A stretch of DNA of 11,550 nt from an uncultured Eubacteriales bacterium (GCA_905203455.1 CAJKVX010000028.1:1-11550); one strand, 5' to 3'. Shown: positions 1 to 7,930, numbered from the stretch's first letter. Notes: generated from the letters alone by a model not told the origin. Numbers and translations: made by a program.

Positions 1-26
1 ATATAGTATATTTTTCTTAAAAACAG

Positions 27-56
27 TTGCTTAAAATTCGCACAATATGGTATAAT
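27..56 (+). promoter_or_regulatory. Predicted sigma-A promoter of gyrB
   Basis: A -35-like TTGCTT (27-32) is followed after 18 bases by a perfect -10 TATAAT (51-56). The -10 is preceded by TATGG, which matches the Gram-positive TRTGn extended -10. Transcription would start near 63, leaving a leader of about 27 bases that holds the gyrB ribosome binding site. An in-frame TTG at 27 lies inside the -35 box and so cannot be the gyrB start. Confidence 0.8.
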
Positions 57-89
57 CAACCTATATTAAACAAAAAGGGGCGAATTTTT

Positions 90-2003
90 ATGGCAGATGA
101 TATTTCAAAAGTAGACCAAAAGTATGGTGAAGACCAAATTCAAGTGCTTGAAGGGCTTGAACCTGTTAGGAAAAGACCGGGAATGTATATCGGCTCAACT
201 GACACAAAGGGTTTGCACCATTTGATTACCGAAATTGTTGATAACAGCATTGACGAAGCACTTGCAGGATATTGTGACAAAATTGTTGTTGAAATTAATA
301 AAGATGGCTCTTGTTCGGTAACTGATAACGGAAGGGGCATTCCAACAGGAATTCACAAAACCGAAAAGAAAAGCGCTGTTGAATTGGTTTTAACAAAACT
401 TCATGCTGGTGGTAAGTTTGGCGGTGGCGGATATAAAATTTCAGGCGGGCTTCATGGTGTTGGGCTTAGCGTTGTTAACGCACTTAGCGAATGGCTTGAA
501 GTTGAAGTTTGGCAAGATGGCAAACACTTTAAGCAGGTTTATAACCGTGGTGTTCCGCAAAGAGATTTGGCAGTGATTGGTGAGGCTGACCACACGGGAA
601 CAAAAGTAACCTTTATGCCAGATGATGAAATTTTTGAAACAACAGAGTTTGATTTTGATGTTATTAAATCAAGGTTAAGAGAACTTGCCTTTTTGAATAA
701 AGGCATTGTTATTATGGCAATTGACCACAGGAATGGGGTTGAAGAAAAACTGCATTACGAAGGCGGAATTGTTGAGTTTGTTGAACAGATGAATAAAAAC
801 AAAGAAGTTGTTTTTCCAAAGCCAATTTATATTGACACAAAAACCAACAACTGTGAGGTTGAAGTAGCTTTTCAATATAACGATAGTTACAATGAAATTG
901 TTCACACCTATGCAAACAACATTAACACGCAAGAGGGCGGAACACATCTTGAAGGGTTTAGAAAGGCTTTAACCAAGGTTGTTAATGACTATGGCCACAG
1001 CATGAAAATTTTAAAAGATAATGACAAACTTTCAAGCGAAGATGTAAGAGAAGGTTTAACGGCAGTTGTTAGCGTTAAGCTGCAAGACCCTCAGTTTGAA
1101 GGTCAAACCAAAACAAAACTTGGCAACAGTTATATGCTTGGGGTTGTAAGCAAGGCTGTTAGCGAAGGTTTTTCAACTTATCTTGAAGAAAACCCAAAAG
1201 ACGCGCGTGAACTTATTTTAAAAAGCATAACTGCTCAAAAAGCAAGAGAGGCCGCAAGAAATGCGCGTGACCTTACAAGAAGAAAGGGTGTTCTTGAAAG
1301 CACAACACTTCCTGGCAAACTTGCTGATTGCAGTGAAAAAGACCCAAAACTTTGTGAAATTTACCTTGTTGAGGGGGATAGTGCGGGAGGCACAGCAAAG
1401 CAAGCAAGAGACAGGCGTTTTCAAGCAATTTTGCCACTTAGGGGTAAAATTTTGAATGTTGAAAAAGCAAGGCTTAACAGAATTTTGGAAAATGCCGAAA
1501 TTAAGGCAATGGCAACAGCCTTTGGCGGGGGGATTGGTGCAGAGTTTGATGTTAGCAAACTTAGGTATGACAAAATCATAACCATGACAGATGCCGATGT
1601 TGACGGAAGCCATATTAGAATTTTGCTTTTAACATTCTTTTACAGATATATGCGTCCGCTTATTGAACAGGGACATGTTTATGCGGCTCAGCCTCCGCTT
1701 TACAAAATAACCAAAAACCGTAAAGATTATTATTGTTACACCGAAGAAGAAAAAAGAAAACTGATGGATGAAATTGGTGAAAAGGGTGCAGATGTTCAAA
1801 GATATAAAGGTCTTGGTGAAATGAGTGCTGAGCAACTTTGGGAAACAACAATGAGCCCAGAATGCAGAAGTCTTGCTCAAATTCAAATGAAAGATGCGGT
1901 TGAGGCAGATGCAATTTTCACACTTTTAATGGGTGAAAATGCCGAGCAGAGAAGAGAGTTTATTGAGCAAAACGCAACGCTTGTTAAAGACCTTGACATT
2001 TAA
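90..2003 (+). CDS. gyrB: DNA gyrase subunit B
   Basis: ATPase subunit of gyrase, which with GyrA introduces negative supercoils into DNA in the cytoplasm. The start at 90 gives 637 residues, close to Bacillus GyrB, and has AAAGGGG at 74-80. The N-terminal GHKL ATPase domain shows the catalytic Glu48 and Asn52 region, DNGRGIP (79-85), GLHGVG (about 120-125) and the QTKTKLGN lysine loop. The TOPRIM domain has EGDSAGG (428-434), PLRGKILNVEKAR and the metal-binding DADVDGSH (501-508). The C-terminus has RYKGLGEM and ends in KDLDI, as in Gram-positive GyrB. One oddity: the residue aligned with E. coli Arg136, an aminocoumarin contact, is Gln142 (motif VWQDGK). gyrA follows after 132 bases with no obvious terminator between, so the two are probably co-transcribed. 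Identity is certain from these motifs. Confidence 0.98.
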   Translation: MADDISKVDQKYGEDQIQVLEGLEPVRKRPGMYIGSTDTKGLHHLITEIVDNSIDEALAGYCDKIVVEINKDGSCSVTDNGRGIPTGIHKTEKKSAVELVLTKLHAGGKFGGGGYKISGGLHGVGLSVVNALSEWLEVEVWQDGKHFKQVYNRGVPQRDLAVIGEADHTGTKVTFMPDDEIFETTEFDFDVIKSRLRELAFLNKGIVIMAIDHRNGVEEKLHYEGGIVEFVEQMNKNKEVVFPKPIYIDTKTNNCEVEVAFQYNDSYNEIVHTYANNINTQEGGTHLEGFRKALTKVVNDYGHSMKILKDNDKLSSEDVREGLTAVVSVKLQDPQFEGQTKTKLGNSYMLGVVSKAVSEGFSTYLEENPKDARELILKSITAQKAREAARNARDLTRRKGVLESTTLPGKLADCSEKDPKLCEIYLVEGDSAGGTAKQARDRRFQAILPLRGKILNVEKARLNRILENAEIKAMATAFGGGIGAEFDVSKLRYDKIITMTDADVDGSHIRILLLTFFYRYMRPLIEQGHVYAAQPPLYKITKNRKDYYCYTEEEKRKLMDEIGEKGADVQRYKGLGEMSAEQLWETTMSPECRSLAQIQMKDAVEADAIFTLLMGENAEQRREFIEQNATLVKDLDI

Positions 2004-2135
2004 ATTTAAGTCAATTTTAAATGATTTAATGCAAAGAGTTTTAAAAAGGCTAAAAACAAAAATCTTTAACAAAGAAAATAAATTAAATAAAGTTTAAAAT
2101 ACAAAAAGGCTAAAAATAAAAACAAGGAGAAAATA
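2004..2135 (+). other. gyrB-gyrA spacer with AT-rich inverted repeat and direct repeats
   Basis: An 8-base perfect inverted repeat, CATTTAAA (1997-2004) and TTTAAATG (2016-2023), straddles the gyrB stop codon. It lacks a following T-run and so is unlikely to terminate. A 14-base direct repeat, AAAAAGGCTAAAAA, occurs at 2043-2056 and 2103-2116. The second copy lies just before the gyrA ribosome binding site AAGGAGA (2124-2130). No convincing internal promoter was found. Confidence 0.4.
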
Positions 2136-4676
2136 ATGGCTAAAAAAAGAGATTACAGTCAAGAATATGAGCAAATTGTTGATAACACCAAAATCATTCC
2201 AACTGACCTTGAAGACGAAATGAAAAAATCTTTCATTGCGTATGCCATGGCGGTTAACATCAGCAGGGCAATTCCTGACGCAAGAGACGGGCTTAAACCA
2301 GTTCACAGAAGAATTCTTTATTCAATGAATGAATCAGGGTTAACTTATGATAAGCCTTACAGAAAATGTGCAACTGCCGTTGGTGATGTTTTGGGTAGGT
2401 ATCACCCACATGGTGATAGTTCGGTTTACATGGCACTTGTTAGGCTTGCACAAGACTTTTCAATTATGTGCCCACTTATTGACGGGCATGGAAACTTTGG
2501 TTCGGTTGATGGTGACCCACCAGCAGCCTACCGTTACACTGAGGCAAGGCTTTCAAAACTTGCAAATGAAATGTTAAGGGATATTGACAAAGAAACGGTT
2601 GATTTCATGCCTAACTTTGATGAAAGCAGAAAAGAACCAACTGTTTTGCCAGCAAGGTTTCCAAACCTGCTTGTAAATGGGTCTGATGGCATTGCGGTTG
2701 GAATGGCAACAAACATTCCTCCACACAACCTTAATGAAGTTATTGACGCCACAATCGCCCAAATAAATAACCCAGATATTACAATTGATGAACTTATGGA
2801 AATTATTCCTGCACCAGATTACCCAACAGGGGGCATTGTTATGGGCAAGGCTGCACTTAAAAATGCCTATCTTACAGGCAGGGGCGGGGTTGTTGTTAGG
2901 GCTAAAACTGAAATTGAGCAAACAAGCCACGCAAACAGAATAATTATTGATGAATTGCCTTATCAGGTTAACAAAAGTGAACTTATTATTTCAATGGCAG
3001 ACCTTGTTAAAAACAAGAAAATTGAAGGCATTGCAGACATTAAAGATGAATCTGATCGAAAGGGATTAAGAATTGTTATTGATGTTAAAAAAGATTATCA
3101 GCCACAAGTAATTTTAAATTATCTGTTCAAACACACAGCATTGCAATCAGGCTATGGCATTAACTTTCTTGCACTTGTTGAAGGCAGGCCAAAAACACTT
3201 AACATTAAACAACTTTTAAAAGTTTATATTGACCACCAAAGAGATGTTGTTTTAAGAAAAACTAAATATGATTTAGCCCGAGCACAAGAAAGAGCCCACA
3301 TTCTTGAAGGGTTGGTTGTTGCTCTTGCTAACATTGATGAAGTTATTGCAACCATAAAAGCATCTGCTGACAGAACTGAGGCCAACGCAAACCTTGTTAG
3401 CAAATTTTTGCTAACTGATGTTCAGGCCAACGCAATTCTAGACATGAAACTTCAAAGGCTTACAAGTCTTGAAGTTGAAAAGTTAAATGAAGAACTTAAA
3501 AACCTTATTGATGTTATTGCAGACCTTAAAGGAATAATTGCTAGCGAGCAAAGGGTTAATGAAATTATTATTGCAGATTTAACCGAAATTAAAGAAAAAT
3601 TTGGTGAAGAAAGACGCACTGAAATTTGCCAAGACATAAGTGATATTGACATTGCAGATTTAATTGCAAAAGAAGATGTTGTTATTTCAATGACTCATTT
3701 TGGTTACATTAAAAGGCTTCCTGTAAGTGAATATAAATCTCAACACAGGGGCGGAATGGGTGTGACGGGGCATAAGCCAAAAGAAGAAGATTTTGTTGAA
3801 AGCATGTTCATTTCAAACACGCATGATGACATTTTGTTCTTTACAAACTATGGAAAGGTTTATTGCACCAAGGCTTATGAAATTCCTGAAGCTCAAAAAA
3901 CAGCAAGGGGAAGGGCAATTGTTAACCTTCTTGAACTTGATAAAGATGAAAAGGTTGAAACAATAATTCCACTTAACGACAGAAGCGAAGGCTATTTAAT
4001 TATTGCAACCAGAAAGGGCATGATTAAGAAAACTGACCTTAGCCAATATCAAAACATAAGAAAAAGCGGAAAAATTGCAATTAGCCTTAACCAAGGGGAT
4101 TCACTTATTGGTGTTGCGGTAACCTCTGGGCATGATGAAATTATGATTGCATCTCGTGAGGGTAAATGCATAAGGTTTAATGAAAAATCTGTCAGAAAAA
4201 CTGGAAGAGATTCAATGGGTGTTCGTGCCATGAACCTTGACGGAAAAGATTATATGGTTGATATGCTTGTTCTAAAAGAAGGGCATGACATTTTAACAAT
4301 CACCGAGCACGCCTTCGGAAAACGCACCAGCCCTGAAGAGTATCGTGTTCAAGGCAGAAATGGTAAGGGAATTAAAGCGGGAATAATTAATGAAAAAACT
4401 GGTGAAATTGTTAACCTTAAACAGGTAACTGATAATGATGATGTTATGATTATTGCTGATAACGGGGTAATAATAAGAGTTCCTGCTAAATCAATTTCAA
4501 AAGTTGGAAGAAACACCCAAGGCGTAAAAATCATGAGGCTTAAAGATGATGCAAAAGTTATGAGTGTTGCCATTGCTGACAGTGTTGCAGAAGACATGAC
4601 CGAAGACGGTGGCGAAACCTTAAACATTGAAGAAAAGGTTGACATAAACACCCCTAATGATGAAAGCGATGTTTAA
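2136..4676 (+). CDS. gyrA: DNA gyrase subunit A
   Basis: DNA breakage-reunion and wrapping subunit of gyrase, partner of the upstream GyrB. It has 846 residues, and the start has AAGGAGA at 2124-2130. The winged-helix/tower domain has DGLKPVHRRIL (51-61), YHPHGDSSVY (89-98), and RYTEAR with catalytic Tyr134 (E. coli Tyr122; offset 12), then PNLLVNGSDGIAVGMAT and ELPYQVNK. The C-terminal beta-pinwheel begins near residue 500. It carries a GyrA-box at 536-542 reading QHRGGMG rather than QRRGGKG, followed by blade motifs such as GRDSMGVRAM and GRNTQGVKIM. The tail is acidic. Oddities: the quinolone-determining region keeps Ser95 (Ser83 in E. coli) but has Met99 at the Asp87 position, and Met111-Cys112 where E. 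coli has Arg99-Tyr100. ParC is the main alternative; adjacency to gyrB, the glycine-rich box and pinwheel, and the GHGNFGSVDGD segment favour GyrA. Confidence 0.96.
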   Translation: MAKKRDYSQEYEQIVDNTKIIPTDLEDEMKKSFIAYAMAVNISRAIPDARDGLKPVHRRILYSMNESGLTYDKPYRKCATAVGDVLGRYHPHGDSSVYMALVRLAQDFSIMCPLIDGHGNFGSVDGDPPAAYRYTEARLSKLANEMLRDIDKETVDFMPNFDESRKEPTVLPARFPNLLVNGSDGIAVGMATNIPPHNLNEVIDATIAQINNPDITIDELMEIIPAPDYPTGGIVMGKAALKNAYLTGRGGVVVRAKTEIEQTSHANRIIIDELPYQVNKSELIISMADLVKNKKIEGIADIKDESDRKGLRIVIDVKKDYQPQVILNYLFKHTALQSGYGINFLALVEGRPKTLNIKQLLKVYIDHQRDVVLRKTKYDLARAQERAHILEGLVVALANIDEVIATIKASADRTEANANLVSKFLLTDVQANAILDMKLQRLTSLEVEKLNEELKNLIDVIADLKGIIASEQRVNEIIIADLTEIKEKFGEERRTEICQDISDIDIADLIAKEDVVISMTHFGYIKRLPVSEYKSQHRGGMGVTGHKPKEEDFVESMFISNTHDDILFFTNYGKVYCTKAYEIPEAQKTARGRAIVNLLELDKDEKVETIIPLNDRSEGYLIIATRKGMIKKTDLSQYQNIRKSGKIAISLNQGDSLIGVAVTSGHDEIMIASREGKCIRFNEKSVRKTGRDSMGVRAMNLDGKDYMVDMLVLKEGHDILTITEHAFGKRTSPEEYRVQGRNGKGIKAGIINEKTGEIVNLKQVTDNDDVMIIADNGVIIRVPAKSISKVGRNTQGVKIMRLKDDAKVMSVAIADSVAEDMTEDGGETLNIEEKVDINTPNDESDV

Positions 4677-4795
4677 AAATTAAAAACCAAGCATTTTGAT
4701 TAATAATTTTGCAATAAAAGTTTACAATTTGCAGAAAATAGTTTAAAAATAATATGTAAATATAAAAATTGTTAGCATAATATGCAAAATAAAAC

Positions 4796-4825
4796 AAAAA
4801 AGGCACAAATTTTGTGCTTTTTTTT
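4796..4825. terminator. Bidirectional Rho-independent terminator between gyrA and the HD gene
   Basis: The stem GCACAAA (4803-4809) pairs with TTTGTGC (4811-4817); the innermost A-T pairs probably open to make the loop. It is followed by T8 (4818-4825) for gyrA on the + strand. It is preceded by A6 (4796-4801), which gives a T-run after the stem for the converging HD gene on the - strand. It lies 127 bases after the gyrA stop and 46 bases past the HD-gene stop. The AT-rich stretch from 4677 to 4795 shows nothing else clear. Confidence 0.8.
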
Positions 4826-4862
4826 GTGATTTTTAAGGTTTTGCTCTAAAACTTTGTTGTAA

Positions 4863-5531
4863 CTAAAAGGTTTGTTGGTTGCAGAAAAATTGGCTAGGTT
4901 CGTTATTGTAATTTATTGTTGGGGTAAGGTCTTTTGAAATTGCAAGGTTTGAAATGGCATCATAAATTTTGGCGGTGAAATAATAGTTTTCCCATTCGGT
5001 AAGGTTAAAGTTATGGTCTGTTTCAACATCAACGCAAAATTCTTCATTTTCAACTTTTAGATTAACATTTAAAATATGTTGCATTTGTCTTACACCCTCA
5101 ACGGTTTTGCCAAATGGCAACAATCGTTCTTTTGAAAAATCAAGTTTGTCTGCAAGCACAAGCACTTTTTCAATTAACGGCGCATGAAATCTTGTTTGTG
5201 AGTGGTGAAAAATTGCTTGTTCAATTTCATGTTTGTCATTTTCATTCAGCCCGAAAAAGCATAAATAGTTTTTTGCAAATTCAAAACTTCTTTGGGCGTG
5301 GTTTGGTTTGCCTAAAAGTGCCCCTGTGTCATGCAAAACACAGGCAATTGCACAAAGTGAAAAAGTGTGGTTATCTATTTCTAAAAGGTCACAAATTTTT
5401 CTTGCATATAACAAAACATTATTAATGTGCCCCAAACCATGTGTGGCCCACGGAGCGGGCTCATTTTTATCAATATTGTTATAAATTTTTTGTATTAGTT
5501 TATCATTTAAAATGTGGTTATAAGTTAACAT
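4863..5531 (-). CDS. HD-domain metal-dependent phosphohydrolase, substrate unknown
   Basis: A 222-residue soluble protein with the HD-superfamily metal-ligand pattern: His31 and His35 (THGLGH), the His67-Asp68 pair (LHDTG), His78, His109-His110 (IFHHSQ) and Asp128 (LADKLD). Proteins of this superfamily hydrolyse phosphate bonds in nucleotides, phospholipids or other phosphorylated small molecules. The sequence does not tell which; it lacks RelA/SpoT, HD-GYP or cNMP-phosphodiesterase companion domains. There is no signal peptide or membrane segment. The ATG at 5531 is preceded by GAGGAAA seven bases upstream. It diverges from the glycosyltransferase gene, sharing a 160-base upstream region, and converges on gyrA. 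I could not assign a convincing promoter. The stop is TAG. Confidence 0.85.
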   Translation of the reverse strand: MLTYNHILNDKLIQKIYNNIDKNEPAPWATHGLGHINNVLLYARKICDLLEIDNHTFSLCAIACVLHDTGALLGKPNHAQRSFEFAKNYLCFFGLNENDKHEIEQAIFHHSQTRFHAPLIEKVLVLADKLDFSKERLLPFGKTVEGVRQMQHILNVNLKVENEEFCVDVETDHNFNLTEWENYYFTAKIYDAISNLAISKDLTPTINYNNEPSQFFCNQQTF

Positions 5532-5637
5532 AAATTTCCTCGTTTATAATGCTTATTCATGTCACGAATAAAATATGAAACTTATGTTTTTTAAGGTTAA
5601 AAAATGTTTCGAAAGGTTATAATTTTATAAAAATCAA

Positions 5638-5666
5638 TAGACTATAAATTAGGCGTGTGCTATAAT
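5638..5666 (+). promoter_or_regulatory. Predicted sigma-A promoter of the glycosyltransferase-acyltransferase pair
   Basis: A -35-like TAGACT (5638-5643) and a perfect -10 TATAAT (5661-5666) are separated by 17 bases. TGTGC directly before the -10 matches the TRTGn extension. The start should fall near 5673, giving a very short leader that contains only the ribosome binding site. The rest of the divergent region (5532-5637) holds an 8-base palindrome TTTCGAAA (5606-5613) flanked by two copies of AAGGTTA, but no operator I can name. Confidence 0.75.
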
Positions 5667-5691
5667 TAGTCAAATAAAGGAGAAAATGCAG

Positions 5692-6861
5692 ATGATAATA
5701 ACTATTGTTGCAGATGTTTTTGGTGAAGAAAACAATGGAACAACCATAACAATTAAAAGACTAATTGAAGGATTAATCAGCAGAGGGCACACTGTTAAAG
5801 TTGTTTCTCCGCTTTTAGATAAACAATCAAAAAACCCACAGTATTTTACTGTTGGTAAGCGAGATTTTGGAATTTTTAACCCATATATCGCAAAAAATGG
5901 GGTAGAACTTGGCAAGCCAGAGGTTGATGTTATTAAACAGGCTATTATTGGCAGTGACATTGTTCACATTGAACTGCCATTTAAAATGGGCAAGGCTGCA
6001 ATTAAAATTTGTAATGAACTTAACATTCCGTTCACAACGGCTTTTCATTGCCAGCCTGAAAACTTTTCAAGCCATTTGGGGCTTAAAAATTCAGCATTGT
6101 TTAACAGGCTTATCTATTATTATTTTAAACAGAAATTTTATAAACACGCTGATTACATTCATTGTCCAACTGAATTTATTGCAAACGAACTTGACAAACA
6201 TAATTACAAAGCAAAAAAGTTTGCTATTTCAAATGGAGTTATTCCAACTTACAGACCTGAAAAAACAAATAAACCACAAGAACTTGAAGATAAGTTTTGT
6301 GTTCTTTTTGTTGGAAGGTTAAGCAGAGAAAAACGGCATGACTTGTTAATAAAGGCAATGAAACACAGCAAATATGCTGATAAAATTCAACTTATTTTTG
6401 CTGGAAGGGGCCCTTTGCAAGAGAAATTAACAAAAATGGGCAAAAAACTTAAAAACCAACCAATAATTAATTTTTATTCAAAAGAAGACCTTGCCAAAAT
6501 TATTAATTTTTGTGACCTTTATTGTCACCCAAGTGATGTTGAAATTGAAGCAATCTCTTGCATTGAGGCTTTAACTTGTGGGCTTGTGCCAGTTATCAGC
6601 AACAGCAAAAAAAGTGCAACAAGGTTTTTTGCTCTTGATGACAGGTGCTTGTTTAAAGCAGGCAATGCCAAAAATTTAGCACAAAAAATTGATTATTTCA
6701 TTGAGCACCCGCAAGAAAAGTTTGAACTTAGTGAAAAATATAAAGTTTATGCAAAAAGATTCAACATTGAAAATTCAATTGATGATATGCTTAAAATGTT
6801 TGAACAAGCAATTATTGATAAAAAACTTTTAAACGAGCAAAAGCAAGATATAATTGCCTAA
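5692..6861 (+). CDS. GT4-family (GT-B fold) glycosyltransferase, probably glycolipid or envelope synthesis
   Basis: Predicted retaining sugar transferase that moves a sugar from an NDP-sugar donor to a lipid or envelope acceptor at the inner face of the membrane. The N-terminal Rossmann half begins IITIVADVFGEENNGTT, with a conserved FHCQPEN segment near 118-124. The C-terminal GT1/GT4 half has the phosphate-binding FVGRLSREKRHD (about 206-217, Arg209 and Lys214) and the E-x7-E motif EIEAISCIE (Glu284 and Glu292), then GLVPVISNS. An in-frame ATG at 5686 is only 3 bases from AAAGGAG (5676-5682), while the ATG at 5692 is 9 bases away and matches the usual family N-terminus. I chose 5692 (389 residues). 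The stop lies 7 bases before the acyltransferase ATG, suggesting joint expression. That partner hints at a membrane lipid acceptor, by inference only. Donor and acceptor are unknown. Confidence 0.9.
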   Translation: MIITIVADVFGEENNGTTITIKRLIEGLISRGHTVKVVSPLLDKQSKNPQYFTVGKRDFGIFNPYIAKNGVELGKPEVDVIKQAIIGSDIVHIELPFKMGKAAIKICNELNIPFTTAFHCQPENFSSHLGLKNSALFNRLIYYYFKQKFYKHADYIHCPTEFIANELDKHNYKAKKFAISNGVIPTYRPEKTNKPQELEDKFCVLFVGRLSREKRHDLLIKAMKHSKYADKIQLIFAGRGPLQEKLTKMGKKLKNQPIINFYSKEDLAKIINFCDLYCHPSDVEIEAISCIEALTCGLVPVISNSKKSATRFFALDDRCLFKAGNAKNLAQKIDYFIEHPQEKFELSEKYKVYAKRFNIENSIDDMLKMFEQAIIDKKLLNEQKQDIIA

Positions 6862-6868
6862 GGTTACT

Positions 6869-7666
6869 ATGAAGAAAAATAAATATGGAAAAGTAAAATA
6901 TTACAAAAATTTCACAGACAATCATTTTGTCAACGCCATTGTTTTTAAAGAAAAACCAATACCTAATGACTATCAGTATATTCCAAAATGCTTTCTTGTT
7001 AGGTGGTGGTTTAATTTTGTTTATTATTTTTTTGCAATGCCAATTTTGTGGATAATGCTTAAAGTTAAATATGGTGTTAAGGTTTATGGCAAAAAGAACA
7101 TGAAAGGTGTTCGTGGGGCAGTGCTAATAGGTAATCATTCAAATTCAATGGATGGTTGCTTTGCCTCAGTTATGGTTGCAAGACCCAAGCGGAATTTCAT
7201 AATTTGCAATAAAGATGCTGTGCAGGTTGTTTTAGGGAAATATTTCACAACGGCTCTTGGGGCATTGCCTTTGCCAGATGATAACAGGGGGCTTTTAAAC
7301 CTTGCTAATTCTGTTGATAAACTTTTGAAAAAGGGCAACACTGTAACCATTTTTCCTGAGGCAACAATTTGGCCTTATTACACAAAGTTAAGACCAATGC
7401 CTTCTGCAAGTTTTCATTATGCAGTCAGGTCTAATGTTCCAGTTGTGCCTTTTGCGGTAACATATAGATACGCAAAAGGGAAAAACAAATTTGCAAAAAA
7501 ACCAAAGGTTAACATTACAATTTGTAAACCAATTTACCCTGATTTAAGTTTAAATGCAAAAGAAAGGAAGGAAGACCTTGCTTTAAAAACCCAAAATGCA
7601 CTAAAAGTTGTTATTGAATCTGAAGGTAATGTTGCATTTTATAACTATGTTAAGGTTGAAGAGTAG
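6869..7666 (+). CDS. PlsC-like lysophospholipid / 1-acylglycerol-3-phosphate acyltransferase
   Basis: Predicted membrane-bound acyltransferase of the LPLAT superfamily, which transfers a fatty acyl group to lysophosphatidic acid or a related lysolipid. A hydrophobic segment lies at about 45-65. The catalytic HX4D motif is NHSNSMD (His90, Asp95). The third motif is FPEATIWPY (from Phe162), where classical PlsC has FPEGTRS. The fourth is PVVPF (191-195). The ATG at 6869 gives 265 residues and has AAGG five bases upstream, overlapping the glycosyltransferase stop codon, which suggests translational coupling. A TTG at 6854 would add 5 residues and overlap the upstream gene but lacks a good ribosome binding site. 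The altered third motif means the acceptor may not be lysophosphatidate. The long basic C-terminal half is normal for the family. Confidence 0.88.
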   Translation: MKKNKYGKVKYYKNFTDNHFVNAIVFKEKPIPNDYQYIPKCFLVRWWFNFVYYFFAMPILWIMLKVKYGVKVYGKKNMKGVRGAVLIGNHSNSMDGCFASVMVARPKRNFIICNKDAVQVVLGKYFTTALGALPLPDDNRGLLNLANSVDKLLKKGNTVTIFPEATIWPYYTKLRPMPSASFHYAVRSNVPVVPFAVTYRYAKGKNKFAKKPKVNITICKPIYPDLSLNAKERKEDLALKTQNALKVVIESEGNVAFYNYVKVEE

Positions 7667-7701
7667 GGGGCGGTTTAACAAACTGCAAGTTGATTTATAA
7701 A

Positions 7702-7740
7702 ATTTTTACTATTTTTATTGCTTGTTTTGCTAGTAAAAAT
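7702..7740. repeat. 10-bp perfect inverted repeat downstream of the acyltransferase gene
   Basis: ATTTTTACTA (7702-7711) and TAGTAAAAAT (7731-7740) form a 10-bp stem around a 19-base loop. No T-run follows on the + strand, so it is not a typical terminator in that direction. It may be an RNA-stabilising 3' stem or a protein-binding site. Confidence 0.5.
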
Positions 7741-7758
7741 CATGGGGGAAAAAAAGTG

Positions 7759-7929
7759 TTGTAAAAAATGGCTAAGGCTTCATAAAATTTATTTGTGTTA
7801 AAAGATAACACTATATTGCTTGCATAATTTCATTTTGTTTATTTGTGAAAAATGTTTTGTAAAACATAGATTGAATTATTAATCTTATAAAAAATACAAA
7901 TCCAAAACTTGGATTTGTGTTTTGTTTTT
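7759..7929 (+). ncRNA. Possible small RNA or long 3' UTR in the convergent gap (tentative)
   Basis: This is the larger part of a 264-base non-coding gap. A possible promoter, TTGTAA (7759-7764), 18-base spacer, TAAAAT (7783-7788), would start RNA near 7795. Three inverted repeats follow: GTGTTA/TAACAC (7795-7800/7806-7811), ATGTTTT/AAAACAT (7852-7858/7861-7867) and the 10-bp terminator stem (7896-7918). The product would be about 135 bases. The same sequence could simply be the 3' end of the acyltransferase mRNA. The promoter lacks the TG extension seen at the other promoters here, so the call is weak. Confidence 0.25.
7896..7929. terminator. Bidirectional Rho-independent terminator between acyltransferase and thymidine kinase genes
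   Basis: A perfect 10-bp stem, ACAAATCCAA (7896-7905) and TTGGATTTGT (7909-7918), closes on a 3-base loop. On the + strand it is followed by a T-rich tail (7919-7929). On the - strand it lies 12 bases past the thymidine kinase stop and is followed by a T-run (complement of 7889-7895). It therefore serves both converging genes. Confidence 0.85.
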
Positions 7930-7930
7930 A

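Noticed and set aside
27..89. In-frame TTG extension of gyrB by 21 codons
   Set aside because: The extension covers the -35 and -10 boxes and has no ribosome binding site, and its residues do not resemble GyrB N-termini. The ATG at 90 is well placed after AAAGGGG.
1218..1613. 131-codon open frame antisense to gyrB
   Set aside because: It lies wholly inside a highly conserved gyrB region, its product is Cys/Phe-rich without motifs, and no promoter or ribosome binding site supports it. Similar antisense frames in gyrA, tdk and degV were dismissed for the same reason.
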